A stretch of 64,000 bases of DNA from Plicaturopsis crispa FD-325 SS-3. Taxonomy: Eukaryota > Basidiomycota > Agaricomycetes > Amylocorticiales > Amylocorticiaceae. The first letter of the stretch is position 1. Every line of letters starts with the position of its first letter. Positions 42,648 to 55,231 of this stretch are shown in pieces. The position numbers and the translations under genes are program-made. Location: the NCBI GenBank assembly GCA_000827205.1, contig KN832571.1:420566-484565 (forward strand), written 5' to 3'. Under the pieces are notes generated by a model. It made no database searches and had not been told where the DNA came from. It saw nothing but the letters and a program-made list of their open reading frames with translations.

Positions 42648-43992
42648 ATCTTGATTTTTCTAATATCGGTACGTTTCAGTTTATTTATACCAACGTCGAG
42701 CGTACCGTCTGATCTCGCCTTCCATGCAGACACCGGGAACACATACCTCTCGAACATGCCCGGCTCATGTTACCATCCGAACTGCCTGTCTTCTGTCTCG
42801 TTTCTCTCTCCTGGGCTCTTCCATTACTATTGTATGTACTATATGCCGGACGTACCTTATCTTGCCACTAGTCGTGTACGTGCTATGCGTGTATGCTGTT
42901 TGTTGTACGATGGATTGGGATGTGGACACTGTTTGTGCACCGCTTATGCTCAATTGCACTAATTTCTTGGACAATAGACATTGAAGTATCACTAAGTATA
43001 CCGATCATGCGTAGTTAGGTTCTAGGACTCGGTTCGAAGAGGACAGTGCGGACGTACCTCAGCACGCGAGTATTTCGCTGGCTCTCCCTCTTGGGTAGCC
43101 CTGGGGTGTGCAAGAGGAGCTGGGTATCATATCATGCATATGATTATACGACTAGTAGCATTGCTATGCCAAAGTTCTATATTACTGAGTGGATGCATAG
43201 TGTCAGTAATAGCAGACAGATCGCCGACAGCCTTGCAGTGCCGTCGAGATTAAAAGATATAAGGAGACGCACCAGGTATTCTACATACGCCCAAGAACCC
43301 TACGAGTCCGGGTCTGACCAGCGACTTGGACTGGTGACTCGGACACAGGTACTCTGACTCGCTCGGAGTCTCGTGAGCGCGAAGAGCAAATGGTCGACGA
43401 ACAACCTCCTCCAACATCGGCGAGACGATCATGGGAGTCGTCAGGTTTACAGCTGTCGTCTCCGATTGCCATCGAGTCCATAGGAGAGAACGGTGCCATC
43501 CAGTAACATCCTCATCGTCGTCGGACAAGACCTGTCCGCGCACGACCTTGTTCGCCAGATCGACATATTACTAGACCACTTTCTTCAAGATGATATGGTA
43601 GAGCACTTGTCGGAAGGTCGTTGGGCGGTAAACAAGAGAGCTTGGAAGGAGGAAGATGCGAAACTTGTCGATGTGTCTATTTTATCCTCCCGAGTCCATC
43701 GATAGCCCTTTTTGCCGGCGTGCATATGGGCACCCACGTGAGCGTGTACGCGACCTCCGCGTCTGCTTGTCAACATTAATATTTATGTTTTTTCTCAAGT
43801 GTTCAAGCAGCGTCGGTGAAGGAGGGTACTATTTTGATGGTGTTTACGGGGTATAAGCGAGGGTAATTTTGGTATGCCGAGTATGAGACAGGGATGTAGC
43901 AATGTTGTACACGAATCCTAGAGCTAAAGATGCAGACAAACTCAGTACGGAGATTAGGATCGAATGGTTGTGTGGTTAGTAGCCGTGGAATC
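42648..43992. other. Intergenic region, no gene recognised
   Basis: 1.3 kb between MAF1 (+) and the P450 3' end (-). Overlapping short frames occur at 43250-43705 on both strands. They are Ser/Arg-rich and lack domain signals, so I do not call them. Confidence 0.4.
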
Positions 43993-46260
43993 TCAAGCGA
44001 ACGCAGCTCTCTGCTCCTTGACGTACGCCCTGTCGGCCTCGTCCAGTCTCTGCTCAAAGGGCAAGAACGTGTGAACCGCATCGGCGAATGCGTGTTCGAT
44101 CTGTTCGGCGCGCTGTTCACTCCGTGGAGTGATTGTGCATTGGAACGGATTGGGACCGGTTAGCATGCCCTAGAGAACGGTCAGTCGACAAAGTAAAGAG
44201 CGGTGGCGAAATGCATACCTTGAGGTAGTCGGTTGTGTCCGGTGGGATAGGTTGCCCCGTTTGTGCATCAATCGCGGGCGAGAAGTTGAACGCCCATATC
44301 AGGTTCATGGAATTTAGCATCTACCCAACGGAGTTAGCATTTGATTAAGCACTTCGACTCGGTATTCGGACTCACCAACGAGTTGTTAGCCAAGTTCATC
44401 CCAGGACAGATCCTCTGCAATGCGAGCCCGTATTGAGCATGACGTCGGCAACAACGATTACGGAATACTTACCCGTCCACAGCCAAAAGGAAGGGTATGC
44501 CGGAAGTCACTGTCGTCTGCACCAGGTTTCGTCCCAAACTCGGAGCGAATAAAGCGGTCCGGTTCGAAGACTTCAGGCCGTTCGAAAAACTCTTCATTGT
44601 GGAATATACCCCCTGCGTAGCCCGTAGAATGAGAGAGTGGACGATATGACACTTAGAAGGGGACTTACACAGATTGACGAAGATCGTTGAGCCTGCAGGA
44701 ACGAGGTATCCGCCGTACTGAAGAATAGTCAGTCAGTCCGCATCATGGGAAGAACGAGAGGACAGGAACGTACTTCTTCGTCTGCTATCGAGGCATGGGG
44801 GACTGCCAGGGGTGCGACGGGCCTGAAACGATGTGTCTGCGCTCACCTGGCTTAGCAGGCATAGTTGAGCGCTATGTATCCGACGTACCTCTTTGACGAC
44901 GGCTTGGATATACGGCAAATCCACGAAGTCGTCCAGGTTAGGCATCCGGTCCTTGCCAACGACACGGTCGATTTCCTCTTGAGCTTTGCGCTGAGCCTCA
45001 GGGAATGCACAGAACGCAAGGATGAGACTCTGCAAAAAGAACGATGTCGTATCGGACGCCCCCTCCATGGTCACGCCCCCGACATACCTATGTTTCATAA
45101 TGCCGTTAGGATTGTTCTGCGATGGATTGAATGAAGAGGGTGCCTTACCCAGCCATCACACGGGTTAGTCCGAACTCCTCCCGGCGTCTGACCACTTCCT
45201 CCATATAGCATCCTGTCTCTGTGCCCTTCTCCACCCTCTCCTCGCACTCGGCCAGCAGGCCGAGGTACAGTTTCTTCTGTAACCGGTTGATACGCGCCGC
45301 AGCGATCTTCCAAGGTGCCCAGCGGGCGGGGACGTAGTTAAGAATAGGGAGCAGATCAACTGGGGGATACCGCCCGATGGCCATCGCCTGCTGGTTCAGG
45401 TGCATCGCGTGGAAGAATGCCGTAGTCGTTTCCGATTCATAGCGAGGGCAGCGCTTGCCGTAGAGCACAGATACGATGACCGAGTTCGAATAACGTTTGA
45501 TGTGGTTGAAGAAGCCCTGGTACATGGAAAACGTGCATCAGTGTCTGATGTCTGGGCGCAACATACTTATCGGTGGAGATTGAAAGGCACCTTCGGATCC
45601 TTGAGGATATCGTACGACAGCTGAATCGCCTCCGCTTTCTGGATAGGCAGGTGCTTAGCGGTCTGCTGCGGGGTCAAAATGGCATGTGCCGTCTTGCGAA
45701 GTGCACGCCAGGTATCCGCTGCGCAATGATATGTGAGTATATTCGTACAAAGCGTAATATGGCCGGGTAGGACGCACAATAGCGGGTCATGACCATGTTG
45801 AGGCCATCGGCGATGTCATCCGCCATATGGCTGGCGGGGCGGTCGGACGTCGTCCCACTGTGCTTGTCCAAAAGGTTCTTGACGGCAGCTGCGCTTGACA
45901 CGATGATCGCGGTTCCGGGGCCGAGTTTGAGCTGTACGATCGTTGGTTTTCGTGATGCATTTTTGAGCACCATGCACAGTATCTCAAAATTTCAGAGCCA
46001 CGTACAGAGTAGATATCTCCGTATACTTTCGCCCATTCCGAGAGCCTAGCGTACATATGTCAGACTTGCCAGAGACATCGAGAGACTGAGGTTACGCACC
46101 GCAGGTGAGCATGCTCTTTCGGGAACATATGCAAGTTTCCCAGAACGGGGAGCGTCGGTGGACCGGGAGGGATCCCTTTCTCCCGTCTGCCTATCCTGGC
46201 CATGCGTATGGCAAGCCATAGGGCCACAAACGCGAAACCAATCAAGACCGTCCCAATCAT
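43993..46260 (-). CDS. Cytochrome P450 monooxygenase (microsomal)
   Basis: A multi-exon minus-strand gene from ATG 46260 to a TGA at 43993, roughly 500 residues. The N-terminus is a membrane anchor ([20 protein letters not shown]) followed by the proline hinge [19 protein letters not shown]. The B-C region reads [13 protein letters not shown] and [12 protein letters not shown]. The C helix has [13 protein letters not shown]. The I helix has the oxygen-activation motif GASDTTS within [19 protein letters not shown]. The segment before the meander has [17 protein letters not shown]. The haem loop PFGCGR|RICPG, with the Cys ligand, is split by an intron. The Glu of the K-helix motif lies at an exon edge (YIQAVVKE), and I did not resolve the ExxR junction. 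The substrate is unknown. Nothing nearby looks like a biosynthetic cluster partner. Confidence 0.88.
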
Positions 46261-49200
46261 GATGGCAGCCAGGAAGGTACTGGGAGGCTGGTAGGTGAGG
46301 GCTGCTCTGAGGAGACTGCACTCTTGATTTCATTTCGTGTCCAGCTTATATGGAATAAATTAGTGACCGGATCACCCCTTCCCCTCACCCGTCGTTCGTT
46401 GCGAGATATGTTGAGAACTCTGAAATGGAGCGCCGAAGAGACTTCTATGATCGGCATGCTTGGCCCGGATAGGTGCACCTTGCTGCAAGTGGTGGATGCG
46501 GGCACGAGACAAGTATGGTGCTTCGTAATAGATAGCTCGTGTTGTGATGTGGGAGATAGACCCTCAAGGGGAATTAATGATGATTTCGGGTATCATTCTG
46601 GGCGCTTGCGTCTCGCCTTGAGGCTCTCTAGGCCTCTCTAGATAGGACCCGTTGTTGTGGCATGGGATGTCTGGCTACTGGAACAAGATGTTCAGCCCTT
46701 CATCGGAGAGAGATGGGGACTGTCTACCTTTGATATACCCGCTGTGTTGCCGTGCGCTGGTGATGCGCCCATTCGGCTTACAATTAGTAGTTCTTGTCAT
46801 AGGAATACTTCCGTGACGGAAGCATATAAGGCTTAACGATATAAGTGCGCCACCACGGTGAGATTTGTGGGGGTCGGGCTCAGAAACTGGACAGCGATGA
46901 TCAAATTAAACAGATCTCGATCTTTTAAATGCACTTGGCCAGACTTTGAGAAGCCGTCTTCGACGCGATGACGAAGCGGTTTCGACTGATATGCGAGGTG
47001 GTGCGATGACAGACGAGGGCGTTGTGTGACCAGCTTAATCTGGAGAGGCGAAGTGAAGATCAACAATCGAGACTCGACTGTGTGATTCAGGTGGCCAAAA
47101 CTTGCCAATAGAGCGAGCCAATGCGAAGAACATCTTATAACTGAAGGACAGTGCGCACAGCGAAGTAGTCAAGGCACCGTGATCCACAGATTCGAAGCAA
47201 GGTGTTGTGATGTGCTGCCTGCCGAGTTCGTGAGACTCGTCCCCTCCCATTGAGCTTGAGCAGCGTCCAGACAGGGTGATGCAGGCTGCGCGACAAGCTA
47301 GGGACGACGCCCGGATTCAAATAATATGACCGGAGTGCGGCGCAGAAAGATACAGACCTCGAAGTATCGTTGCACCGTGCCTGTGAACCGACAAGATGTC
47401 GGACTGATGTACGCTGGTCCCACAGTGAGAAATTGTCAGGCATTAGGCACAGCACATGGAAAGATTGAGTTCATGACCTCACCTCAAGATGGCGAATCAG
47501 GTCCAGGATACATACGTTTCAGATGCCGGTACTTGCGCAATGAATACAGTGCGAGGGTTTCTGCGACAATTGCTCTCAGCTGGCACATTCACTCGTCTTC
47601 GCAAAGATAGAAACACACCATTCTTGATGTACTCGCCGAGCTTTATTGCTTTCTCTATTTCCGCCTGGTCTGTCAAATGCCTATTTTCTGCCAGACGTTG
47701 AGCCACCGGCCGACTCATGGGTGTCCGAGCTCACTCTCGAACATCCTTCTGAGTTTCCCATGAAAGTCGTAGCTGCAGGAGGTCGTCCAGGTCAATCTAG
47801 TCCAGATCAATCATGGGAATGGACAGACGACGGATCTGGATAATCACGGCCCAGCCTGCGGAGAAATTGTGAACGGGGTTGTCGGACATCCGTCCTGCTT
47901 GCAGACGGTCGCAGCAAGAACGTACCTGTGAAGTTCCTTGTACAGCGCCAATACCCGCAGACGAGTAGTGTTACCTGCCATTGGGACGAATAGACGATAG
48001 TCAAAGGAATGTCGACGTCAACGTCAAGGTGGAAGCTGCAAACTAGCCGAGGCCCGACGCGTTTCCGGGAGACCCGCGCGCCACACGCTGCTTCTCCTCC
48101 TCGGACCTCGATGTAGGTTTTTTTTGACAACGTACAGGCTTAAATACGGCTCTATCGCATCTCTGAGCACGCTACTCGAATCCCTGCAAGCTACGTCTGG
48201 AATCCGCAGCCCCGTGCGCAGCGGTCCGGAGCTCTTTCGATGCGGCACGGTCGACTGCAGATATGCAGTCTCGCGCTTATTTGGATCATTCTGGTGAAGT
48301 TCATTCATAACTATCCTTCTCCTTTTCTTATCAGTGGTCTATTTGACCTATAGTTGTGTCTTGAACAAAAGGACTTCCGGCGAACGCGTATTTGCACATT
48401 TTCGGCCCATGGCTTCAAATGCTCAGTGCTACGCACGGCCGTGGTATATGCACACGATATTTCTTGATTCCCTGAGCCCCACCGACGGTGCACACCTCCA
48501 AACCTGCCTAGCTTCAGTGAAGCGCGTGAAGCTTTAACGCGCGGGCTATATTTCGCCGCCTAGGCTCATTCCGAGTCAAGGCACTTGCAGCGCGTCGCTA
48601 ATAAGAGCTCAGATTACTATCTGGTGACTACCGAGTGTATAGAGGTCTGATCGAACGGTGTGTGATTCAAAGTGGATGTCCTCGGTAGAGCTCATAGACC
48701 CCCGTGCTTTTAGCGCCTAGATCGTATGTATTGAGCGCTACGCAGACTGGTCGCAACAACCCCGGGTGTAGCTGGGACAGGCACGAAAGAACATACACGG
48801 CAAGCTACGGAACACGTCTGCCTGGAGCAGTGTCACGTCCAACAGGGCAAGTCACCACGGCGTCCTTAGCGGATTCCTTGGGAAGGGCAACGGTTTAGCC
48901 CTCTTGTACGCAATGCAATGTTACTCATCCACCGCTTCAGTAGATCCATTGGAATGCTTGCAGTCTAAGCTGACGAAATTTGCGCATGCACGAGGAAAAC
49001 GCGGAGTGGAACGCGTACTAACGGGACAGGCCGTTTGCGTCGTATAGCTACGAGACATCTCACCGGAAACGCAACGCCCCCTGCCTCCATACATATCTTC
49101 CTATTCGTGTGGCTGCCTACGGGAGACTACCCTGCCTCTAGGTTTTCTCACTTGGCAGACTGCATCGGTCGATGCTTTCGGTGTACTCTTTTGACGCACA

Positions 49201-49538
49201 CGCACGGTCCGCGCTCTAACTCTGCCGATGCCCCGGACATGATTTTTTTCGTCGAAGTTGAACCGTTCCATGTATGCTGCCTTTGGTGTATACACTTATC
49301 TAGTACAACGCCTTGAGCCGGTGCAGGTGAAATGTTTGCATGCCCCAACAAAATCACAGAAGGGTCAGGCGGATAAGGCGGGGTAAATGAGTGCCCCACA
49401 GTACACCGATAATCATATGCAAGTCTGGCATCGACATCATAAATAAATATTTACTACTCGCCTCTCCCAACGCCCGGAGCCGTTCTCTTTGCTACCACCA
49501 CCACCCTTTACCCTTCCATCCCTACACATACATTAGCC
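46261..49538. other. Gene-poor 3.3 kb stretch
   Basis: No convincing gene. A short minus-strand frame at 47497-47718 (NRHLTDQAEIEKAIKLGEYI) vaguely recalls the TPR repeats of fungal CHAT/TPR proteins and may be a relic. Other frames (46833-47455, 48024-48308, 49035-49316) have no domain signal. No long terminal inverted or direct repeats were recognised. Confidence 0.4.
49439..49452 (+). promoter_or_regulatory. TATA-like box upstream of the SCP2 gene
   Basis: ATAAATAAATATTT lies 87-100 bp before the SCP2 ATG. A C/T-rich leader follows (ACTACTCGCCTCTCCC and CCACCACCACCC), a layout common in strongly expressed fungal genes. No experiment supports it here. Confidence 0.4.
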
Positions 49539-50185
49539 ATGTCCGACATCAAGGTTGAGGGATTCCAGGTGGGCGCGCATTTCGGATTGCAGCGAATCAT
49601 GCCACAAACGCGAATGCTAACGCAGTACGCAGGCCTCTGAGATTCTCAGTGCCGTCGCAGGCGCATTCGCGGGCTACAGCGAGGAGGAGAAGAAAGCCCA
49701 AATCAAGAAGGTACGCCGACAGCTGTCCTCCCGTAAAGCACGCCTTCGCTGACGGTGCGTATCTTGCAGACCAACGGTATCTTCGAGCTGCGCGTGAAGA
49801 ACAAGGAGGGCAAGGAGGCGGTGTGGACGATAGACCTAAAGAAGACGGGCACCGTGTACAAGGGCGAGGCGAAGCCCAAGGCGGATGTCACCATCATCCT
49901 CTCCGACGATGTCCTCAGCCAGCTCGCAGCAGGCAAGGTGCGTCGATAACTGATTGACTGCTTACCGCCCCGTACACGTTTTCTTACTGCTGGCATTTGA
50001 TAGCTCGACGGCCAAAAGGCCTTCATGACTGGCAAACTGAAGACGAAAGGCAACGTGATGCTCGCGACCAAACTAGACGGCGTATTGAAGGTATGTGTTC
50101 CTTCTGTTGGATTTGGAGCCTGATGTAGCTGACGCGTCGTTATTCCTACTCCCATCAGAGCGCAAAGAGCAAGGCAAAACTCTGA
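49539..50185 (+). CDS. SCP2 sterol-carrier domain protein
   Basis: Five exons: 49539-49568, 49633-49710, 49770-49937, 50004-50090 and 50159-50185, all in frame, giving 129 residues. The whole protein is one SCP2 domain: [72 protein letters not shown] and [20 protein letters not shown]. It is the size of stand-alone fungal SCP2 proteins (Pox18 type). It ends in KSKAKL, which resembles a peroxisomal PTS1 (SKL-like; here AKL). The domain binds lipids such as sterols and acyl-CoA esters. The terminal AKL makes peroxisomal location plausible. Confidence 0.94.
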
Positions 50186-50437
50186 GCAACTTCGTTGTAG
50201 TTGTATATGGCGCAGTGTACTCGCCTATCGTATTTACCAAGGCGTAATTTATTGCCTGCATTTTGAATGGAAAGCATCGAGCCACACAAAAGTCGCAAAC
50301 GGAGTGGTGCATTGAACAAGTGAAAGGAGTGTACATGCTAGTCATTATGATATCCAAAGTAATGAAAACAAGGCGCCTAGTGTATGCGCGTATATAAAGT
50401 GATACCAGAGCGGAGAGAGACAGAAGAGAACTATCCC

Positions 50438-53400
50438 CTAGAACATGCCACCGAAAAGCCCACGCTGACGCCGTGGTGTTGGCTGGGCATCCGCCCGTAA
50501 GGTAGACAAGCTGTTCAGCTGCTTCATGACCTACAACACAGCCGACATGGATCAGCCAAACGCGCATACGAGATATCTTTGGAAGGAAGGGATCTACCTC
50601 CTCCAATTTATCCTTCCGGTCCTGGAGGTCGAGATGCCGCTGAACGGCTGGGTTTTCGCGCGCAAACTCAACGATTTCACGCCGATCAAGGTCGTACAGC
50701 AGACGAGAATCTATTTCGCGTGGGAACTGTCCCAAGCATTAGATAGATACTAGTGAAAGAACACTGCGACTTGCCTGGTAGAAGAACTGGTCCAGCAACT
50801 CGATGTTGATAAACATTGTCGAGGTGTACGCGAGCTTGTCTGCAACTACGTTGAGGAATGCTTCGGGACAAAAGACATCGTTATCCGGGCCGCCACGACA
50901 CCGTTTCGACTTGAGGGCGGCGAGGCGCAGTTTCAGGATATTTAATCTGTCAGAATATAACATCGCATGTCGGGCTGCATCCAAAACTAGTCAGTACAGT
51001 GCACGCGAGGATCATGGCACCATATGCAGCTCACCGTCGAGAATCTGCGCGGGCGGGTACCGATACGACTCCGGCTCTTCTGGTGCGCTCTCCTCCGCAT
51101 CTGCGCCAGCCGTTAGTCGCCTCACCTTCCTCTCCTTCTCGCGCTCCTCCAGGCCCCTGACATACGCCATGACACCGTTTAGCCGCCTGCTTCCCCCGAC
51201 CTTCTTCCTGATCTCCTTGAGCTTTGTCTCGCACATGACGACCTCCTTATCGAACAAGTCCACCGCACGCACGCGCCCCGCCTCCCATTCCCCGTCTTCG
51301 ACCTCAACCTCGTATTTGTAAGGCTTGATGCAGTTCTCCACCTGGTCCGACGCGATGTTTATGCGGTCCCTCAGGATGGCATGCGAGAATTGGATTAACC
51401 GCTCAGCCGCCTTAGGGTGGTACGTGAATGGCTCCCCAGACGCGATCGAGTCGATCAGAGCCCGTAGCCCATCCGCAACCAGCAACGTGGAGTCCCGCCC
51501 AACGCCCGACTTCGTCAGCAGCGAACTCGCAGCGCCGAGCTTATGCCGCCAGTACGCATCGATGTTATCCGGCTGCACCTTCGGATCGGCCGCGAGCGCA
51601 CCGAGCTCGGGTGCGCGCTTGTCCAGCCAGTAAAGTTGCTCAAGCACGTCCATGACCTTGTCGTCGAGCATGGCCTTCAGCTTCGCGCGCACTTGTGGCT
51701 TGCGGAACTGGGTCGTAAACTCCTTGAACTTTGCCTTTAACGCGTCGACAGTCTCCGCGACGTACGACTCCGGCGAGATGCGTCGGTCGTTGTATTGCAC
51801 CTTGAACTGGTAAGCGGCCTCCTCCAGTTCGAGTTGCACGGCGTTGGTGATACCGTGAAGCGACGATGCCATAGACGACTCCAAGACCTCCATGAGCCGA
51901 CGGCGGAGAGTGGAGGTACCCGTCATGAGGGAGGACGATGCCCCAAATTGGTCTTTATGCGCGCCAAAGTAATCGTCCTCTCCACGCTTCGCGGCGACGG
52001 CTGTGTTCTCCCGCCGTGCCTTCTTTCCAGCTGACTTGGCTACAACGCCGACATAGCCCAGATGAAGGGGGTACCTATTGCCGGCGAGGATGGCCGCGCC
52101 CTGTTCCGCAGGAACCAGGTCCATCTTAGTGATGACTCCAATCGTTCGCAAACCCAAGGGATCAACCTTGCGGCTGGCCCGTAATGCAGGAGAATTGGCA
52201 AGGTCGACGTCCGCAGCGCAGACAGCAAGGATGATGTTCGGCTCTCGTATATACCGCTCGCAGAGACCCGCAATCTTCTCCTTTAGTGTCTCTGGCTGGT
52301 CCAAGCTCGAGATCTGCACATAACCCGGCAGGTCGATGAGGGTGAGGTCGGGAACATTCGGCGAGTATATGCGCAGGTCAATGGGGTCGTTCGAGACAGC
52401 TTCCGCTGCGGGAACCGCGAGGTTGAGGTCGGTAAGCGTCTTCTGAATGGCACTGAAGTCGGTGATCTTGCCCAAGCCTAGCGCCGGGAATTCACCGTAT
52501 TCAGCAGCAGCATCGGGTGTGTGGATGAGCGTAAGCTCGATAGGCCGGCGCGTTACCATGTTGTTACCCCTGCGATAACAATTAATACATGCACACGCTA
52601 AGAGATGAATTAGACGAACTTCGGCAAAAACTCATGACCGACAACGGCTTCAAGAACAGAACTCTTTCCCGAGCTCTGGCTTCCAATGACTACGATGCTG
52701 GGCAGCTTCAGCGCGTCGCTCTGGTCTATGCTTAGCAGCATGCTGCGAATCTCGATCAGCTTGCGCGTGAGGTGCATGAGGCCGTTCTGGCGCGCGTCCG
52801 CAGGATTTGTCGAGTCGTCATCGCTGCCTGCTTTCGAATCCGACGGAGAGGACATGGTGGCGGCTACGAGTGCGGCGATCGCCTGCGGGTCCGACGGCGG
52901 TTTCTGCTTCCCCTCATCGCCGTCCGGCCCGTCCTCTTTCTCCCCGCGCCCGCCCTCAAAGGAGGATATGAAGTCTTTCAAGAACTGCGGCGCCTGGACG
53001 TTGGGCAGTTCTGGTAATTTAAGATCAGACACGCGCGCCGAAACGGATTTGAGACCATCGGAGGCCGAATCGAATAGGTCGGTTGCGGTATCCTGCACGG
53101 ACGCCACCCAAGCAGACGAAGTTTTCCGGAATTCTGTGCGTACACTCAGTCTGAGAGCTGAGACGAGATCCATATCCTCACTCACCCTCGAATTTGTAGT
53201 TGGCGTAACCGAGCCCTCCTGCACCTATGGTCGCCCCTGCAATGGGTACTCGGAATGCGCGCGCAACGAAGCGTGGGATAGAGGAGTACGAGAGGGCGCG
53301 CGCGTGAATATGGCGAAACGCGGCGGGCGTGGGGGATGCATAGCGTTGGCGGAGACCTTGGCGAGTCGGTCCAGAGGTCAGGAAAGTCGTGAATTGACGG

Positions 53401-53513
53401 TGCACGGGGCGCGACGACTCGGCCACCCGACGAGAGGACGCGTGCAGACCGTATGTCACGGTCTTTTTGGCGGACAACGCAGAGTAAACCCGTCGGTGGA
53501 ATGCAGAATACAT
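50438..53513 (-). CDS. MGM1: Mitochondrial dynamin-like GTPase Mgm1/OPA1
   Basis: Begins at ATG 53513 with a targeting sequence rich in Arg/Ser ([20 protein letters not shown]) and an inner-membrane helix ([18 protein letters not shown]). An acidic, partly coiled linker follows. The GTPase domain has G1 [20 protein letters not shown], the family block [17 protein letters not shown]3 [20 protein letters not shown] and G4 GVITKMDLV. The stalk includes [20 protein letters not shown] and [20 protein letters not shown]. The last exon ends [13 protein letters not shown]. Key splices: 52620 to 52569, and an intron at 50774-50727 that starts with GC (GCAAGT) and ends with AG. That join restores the family sequence FFYQ|FPREID. 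Mgm1 fuses the mitochondrial inner membrane and shapes cristae. It is divergent from the aldolase gene (352 bp apart). Confidence 0.94.
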
Positions 53514-53865
53514 CTTCGGCGTTGTATCCTGGTCGTGATAGCCGTTGCCCTATTACTTTCGAGAGATTCCAAGCGCTTCTAAGGTAGTGCGCCGCAGATG
53601 TTGTGTGAGTCTAGCGTGTGTTGGGGACGACTCCGGCGACGAGCGCAAGTTGAAGCTGGAACATGAAAGTAGAACGACAAGATTCTTGGACGGCGCCATC
53701 TCGAGGCGACGAAAGCATTCGGCTGCGGCAATCGGCAATCGGAAGCCACGTGGGACCATGTTATGACACGGAAACACATCGGGATTATCGTGGCGGAGAG
53801 TCAGACTGAGAGAACTTGAATATAGAATAAAGGTCCGCACTATATTTTCCTACTTATCGATTGCC

Positions 53866-54931
53866 ATGTCGTCTGAGTTCTCCAAGCCGCCTCCGTCAGG
53901 GATCTATGTCCCCGCCGTCTTGTTTTTCAAGGCCGACGAGGAGTTTGACTTGGACGCTATCAAAGCTCATGTGTTGCGCCTCGCAAAGGTGCGCCGATAC
54001 TATCTCTCAGCACAATTACTGCGATTGCTAACAGGACGGAAAAAATAGGGTGGCGTGACAGGCATCCTGGTGCAGGGTAGCAATGGTGAGGCGCAGCACC
54101 TGTCGCACGACGAGCGCAAGTTCGCAATCCGATTCACCCGCGAGATACTGGACGAGCACGGGTTCACGGACGTCCTCATCATCGCGGGAACAGGCGCGCA
54201 GTCCACGCGCGAGACCAAGAAACTCTGTGCCGATGCTGCCGACGCAGGCGCGGCGTATGTGCTGGTACTCACGCCGTCAACTTGGCCGCCGCAAATGACG
54301 AAGGAGAATATCATACGCTTCCATCGTGAGGTCGGCTTAATCTTCGATCCGTGTTCGAGGGCGAGGGCTTATGTTCGTATAGGTCGCTGATGCGTCCCCC
54401 ATCCCTACGATGGTATATAACTTCCCCGTCGTAACGGCGGGCCTCGACCTCGACTCGGACACCATCGCGGTCCTCGCGCAGCACCCCAACATCGTCGGCA
54501 CGAAGTTGTCCTGCGGAAATATCGGGAAGCTCCAGCGCCTCGTCGCTTCCGCACCGCGCGAGAAATTCGCCGTGTTCGCTGGGAAGAGCGACGTGTTCCT
54601 GCAGGGTCTCCTGAGCGGCAGCGCCGGGGTCATCGGGGCGCTCGTGAATATCGCGCCCGCCACGCACAAGAAGCTGTATGATCAGTGGAAGAGTGGCAAC
54701 GGTTTGGTAGAGGCCATGCAGGGGCAGATTCTGCTTGGCCAGGCAGACTGGGAGGCGCAGAAGATTGGCGGGATAGGCGGTATCAAAAAGATCGTGTCTC
54801 AGCAGTTTGGGTACGGTGAACGGTGGGTGCGGGGGCCGCTGGCACCTGTCAGCGACGACAAGTTGCAGAGTTTGAATCATGATCATTTACTGGAGCTGAT
54901 CAACCTGGAGAAGAGTACAGTGGGACAATGA
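53866..54931 (+). CDS. DapA/HMCDH-type aldolase (dihydrodipicolinate synthase family)
   Basis: Three exons (53866-53988, 54049-54330, 54383-54931) give 317 residues. The fold is a TIM barrel of the N-acetylneuraminate lyase/DHDPS family. It shows GIYVPAVLFFKADEEFDLDA, then GGVTGILVQGSNGEAQHLSH (usual G(T/S)NGE.. motif), VLIIAGTGAQSTRETKKLC and AYVLVLTPSTWP. Next are MVYNFPVV with the catalytic Tyr, and NIVGTKLSCGN with the Schiff-base Lys. FAVFAGKSDVFLQGLLSGSA and GVIGALVNIAP complete the barrel. In fungi this family usually acts on 4-hydroxy-2-oxoglutarate, 2-keto-3-deoxy sugar acids or related keto acids, because lysine is made by the aminoadipate route. The exact substrate cannot be read from sequence. 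Confidence 0.9.
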
Positions 54932-55231
54932 TGTAGCTTTACAATTGCGATACAAAATGTATTTCATACCATGTAAACGATGTACATGCAATGCATGGTT
55001 GTATCACCTTGGACTGTATCGTCTGTCTAAGTGAAAGCGAACATGTGTCTCTCTGTTGCTCCGTGAACCGACTGAGCAAATACCGCATGTCCGGACGGGA
55101 AACGTATAGCGCTGTCGTGTAGACGAGAAACGCAGTGCCGACTGCAGATCCGGACCCGCGTGTATCATGCATTCCGTGCATGGCAAACAAGGACACCGTG
55201 CGGGGGCAAACGGGTGGGGTGGACGGCCCTG

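Noticed and set aside
47497-47718. TPR-like fragment of a CHAT/TPR protein on the minus strand
   Set aside because: One weak helix pair (DQAEIEKAIKLGE) in a short frame; no neighbouring repeats or catalytic block were found.
52686-53582. Long plus-strand frame (298 codons) opposite MGM1
   Set aside because: It lies antisense to well-conserved Mgm1 exons and carries no recognisable domain.
54337-54886. Minus-strand frames opposite the aldolase
   Set aside because: They are antisense shadows of conserved barrel coding sequence.
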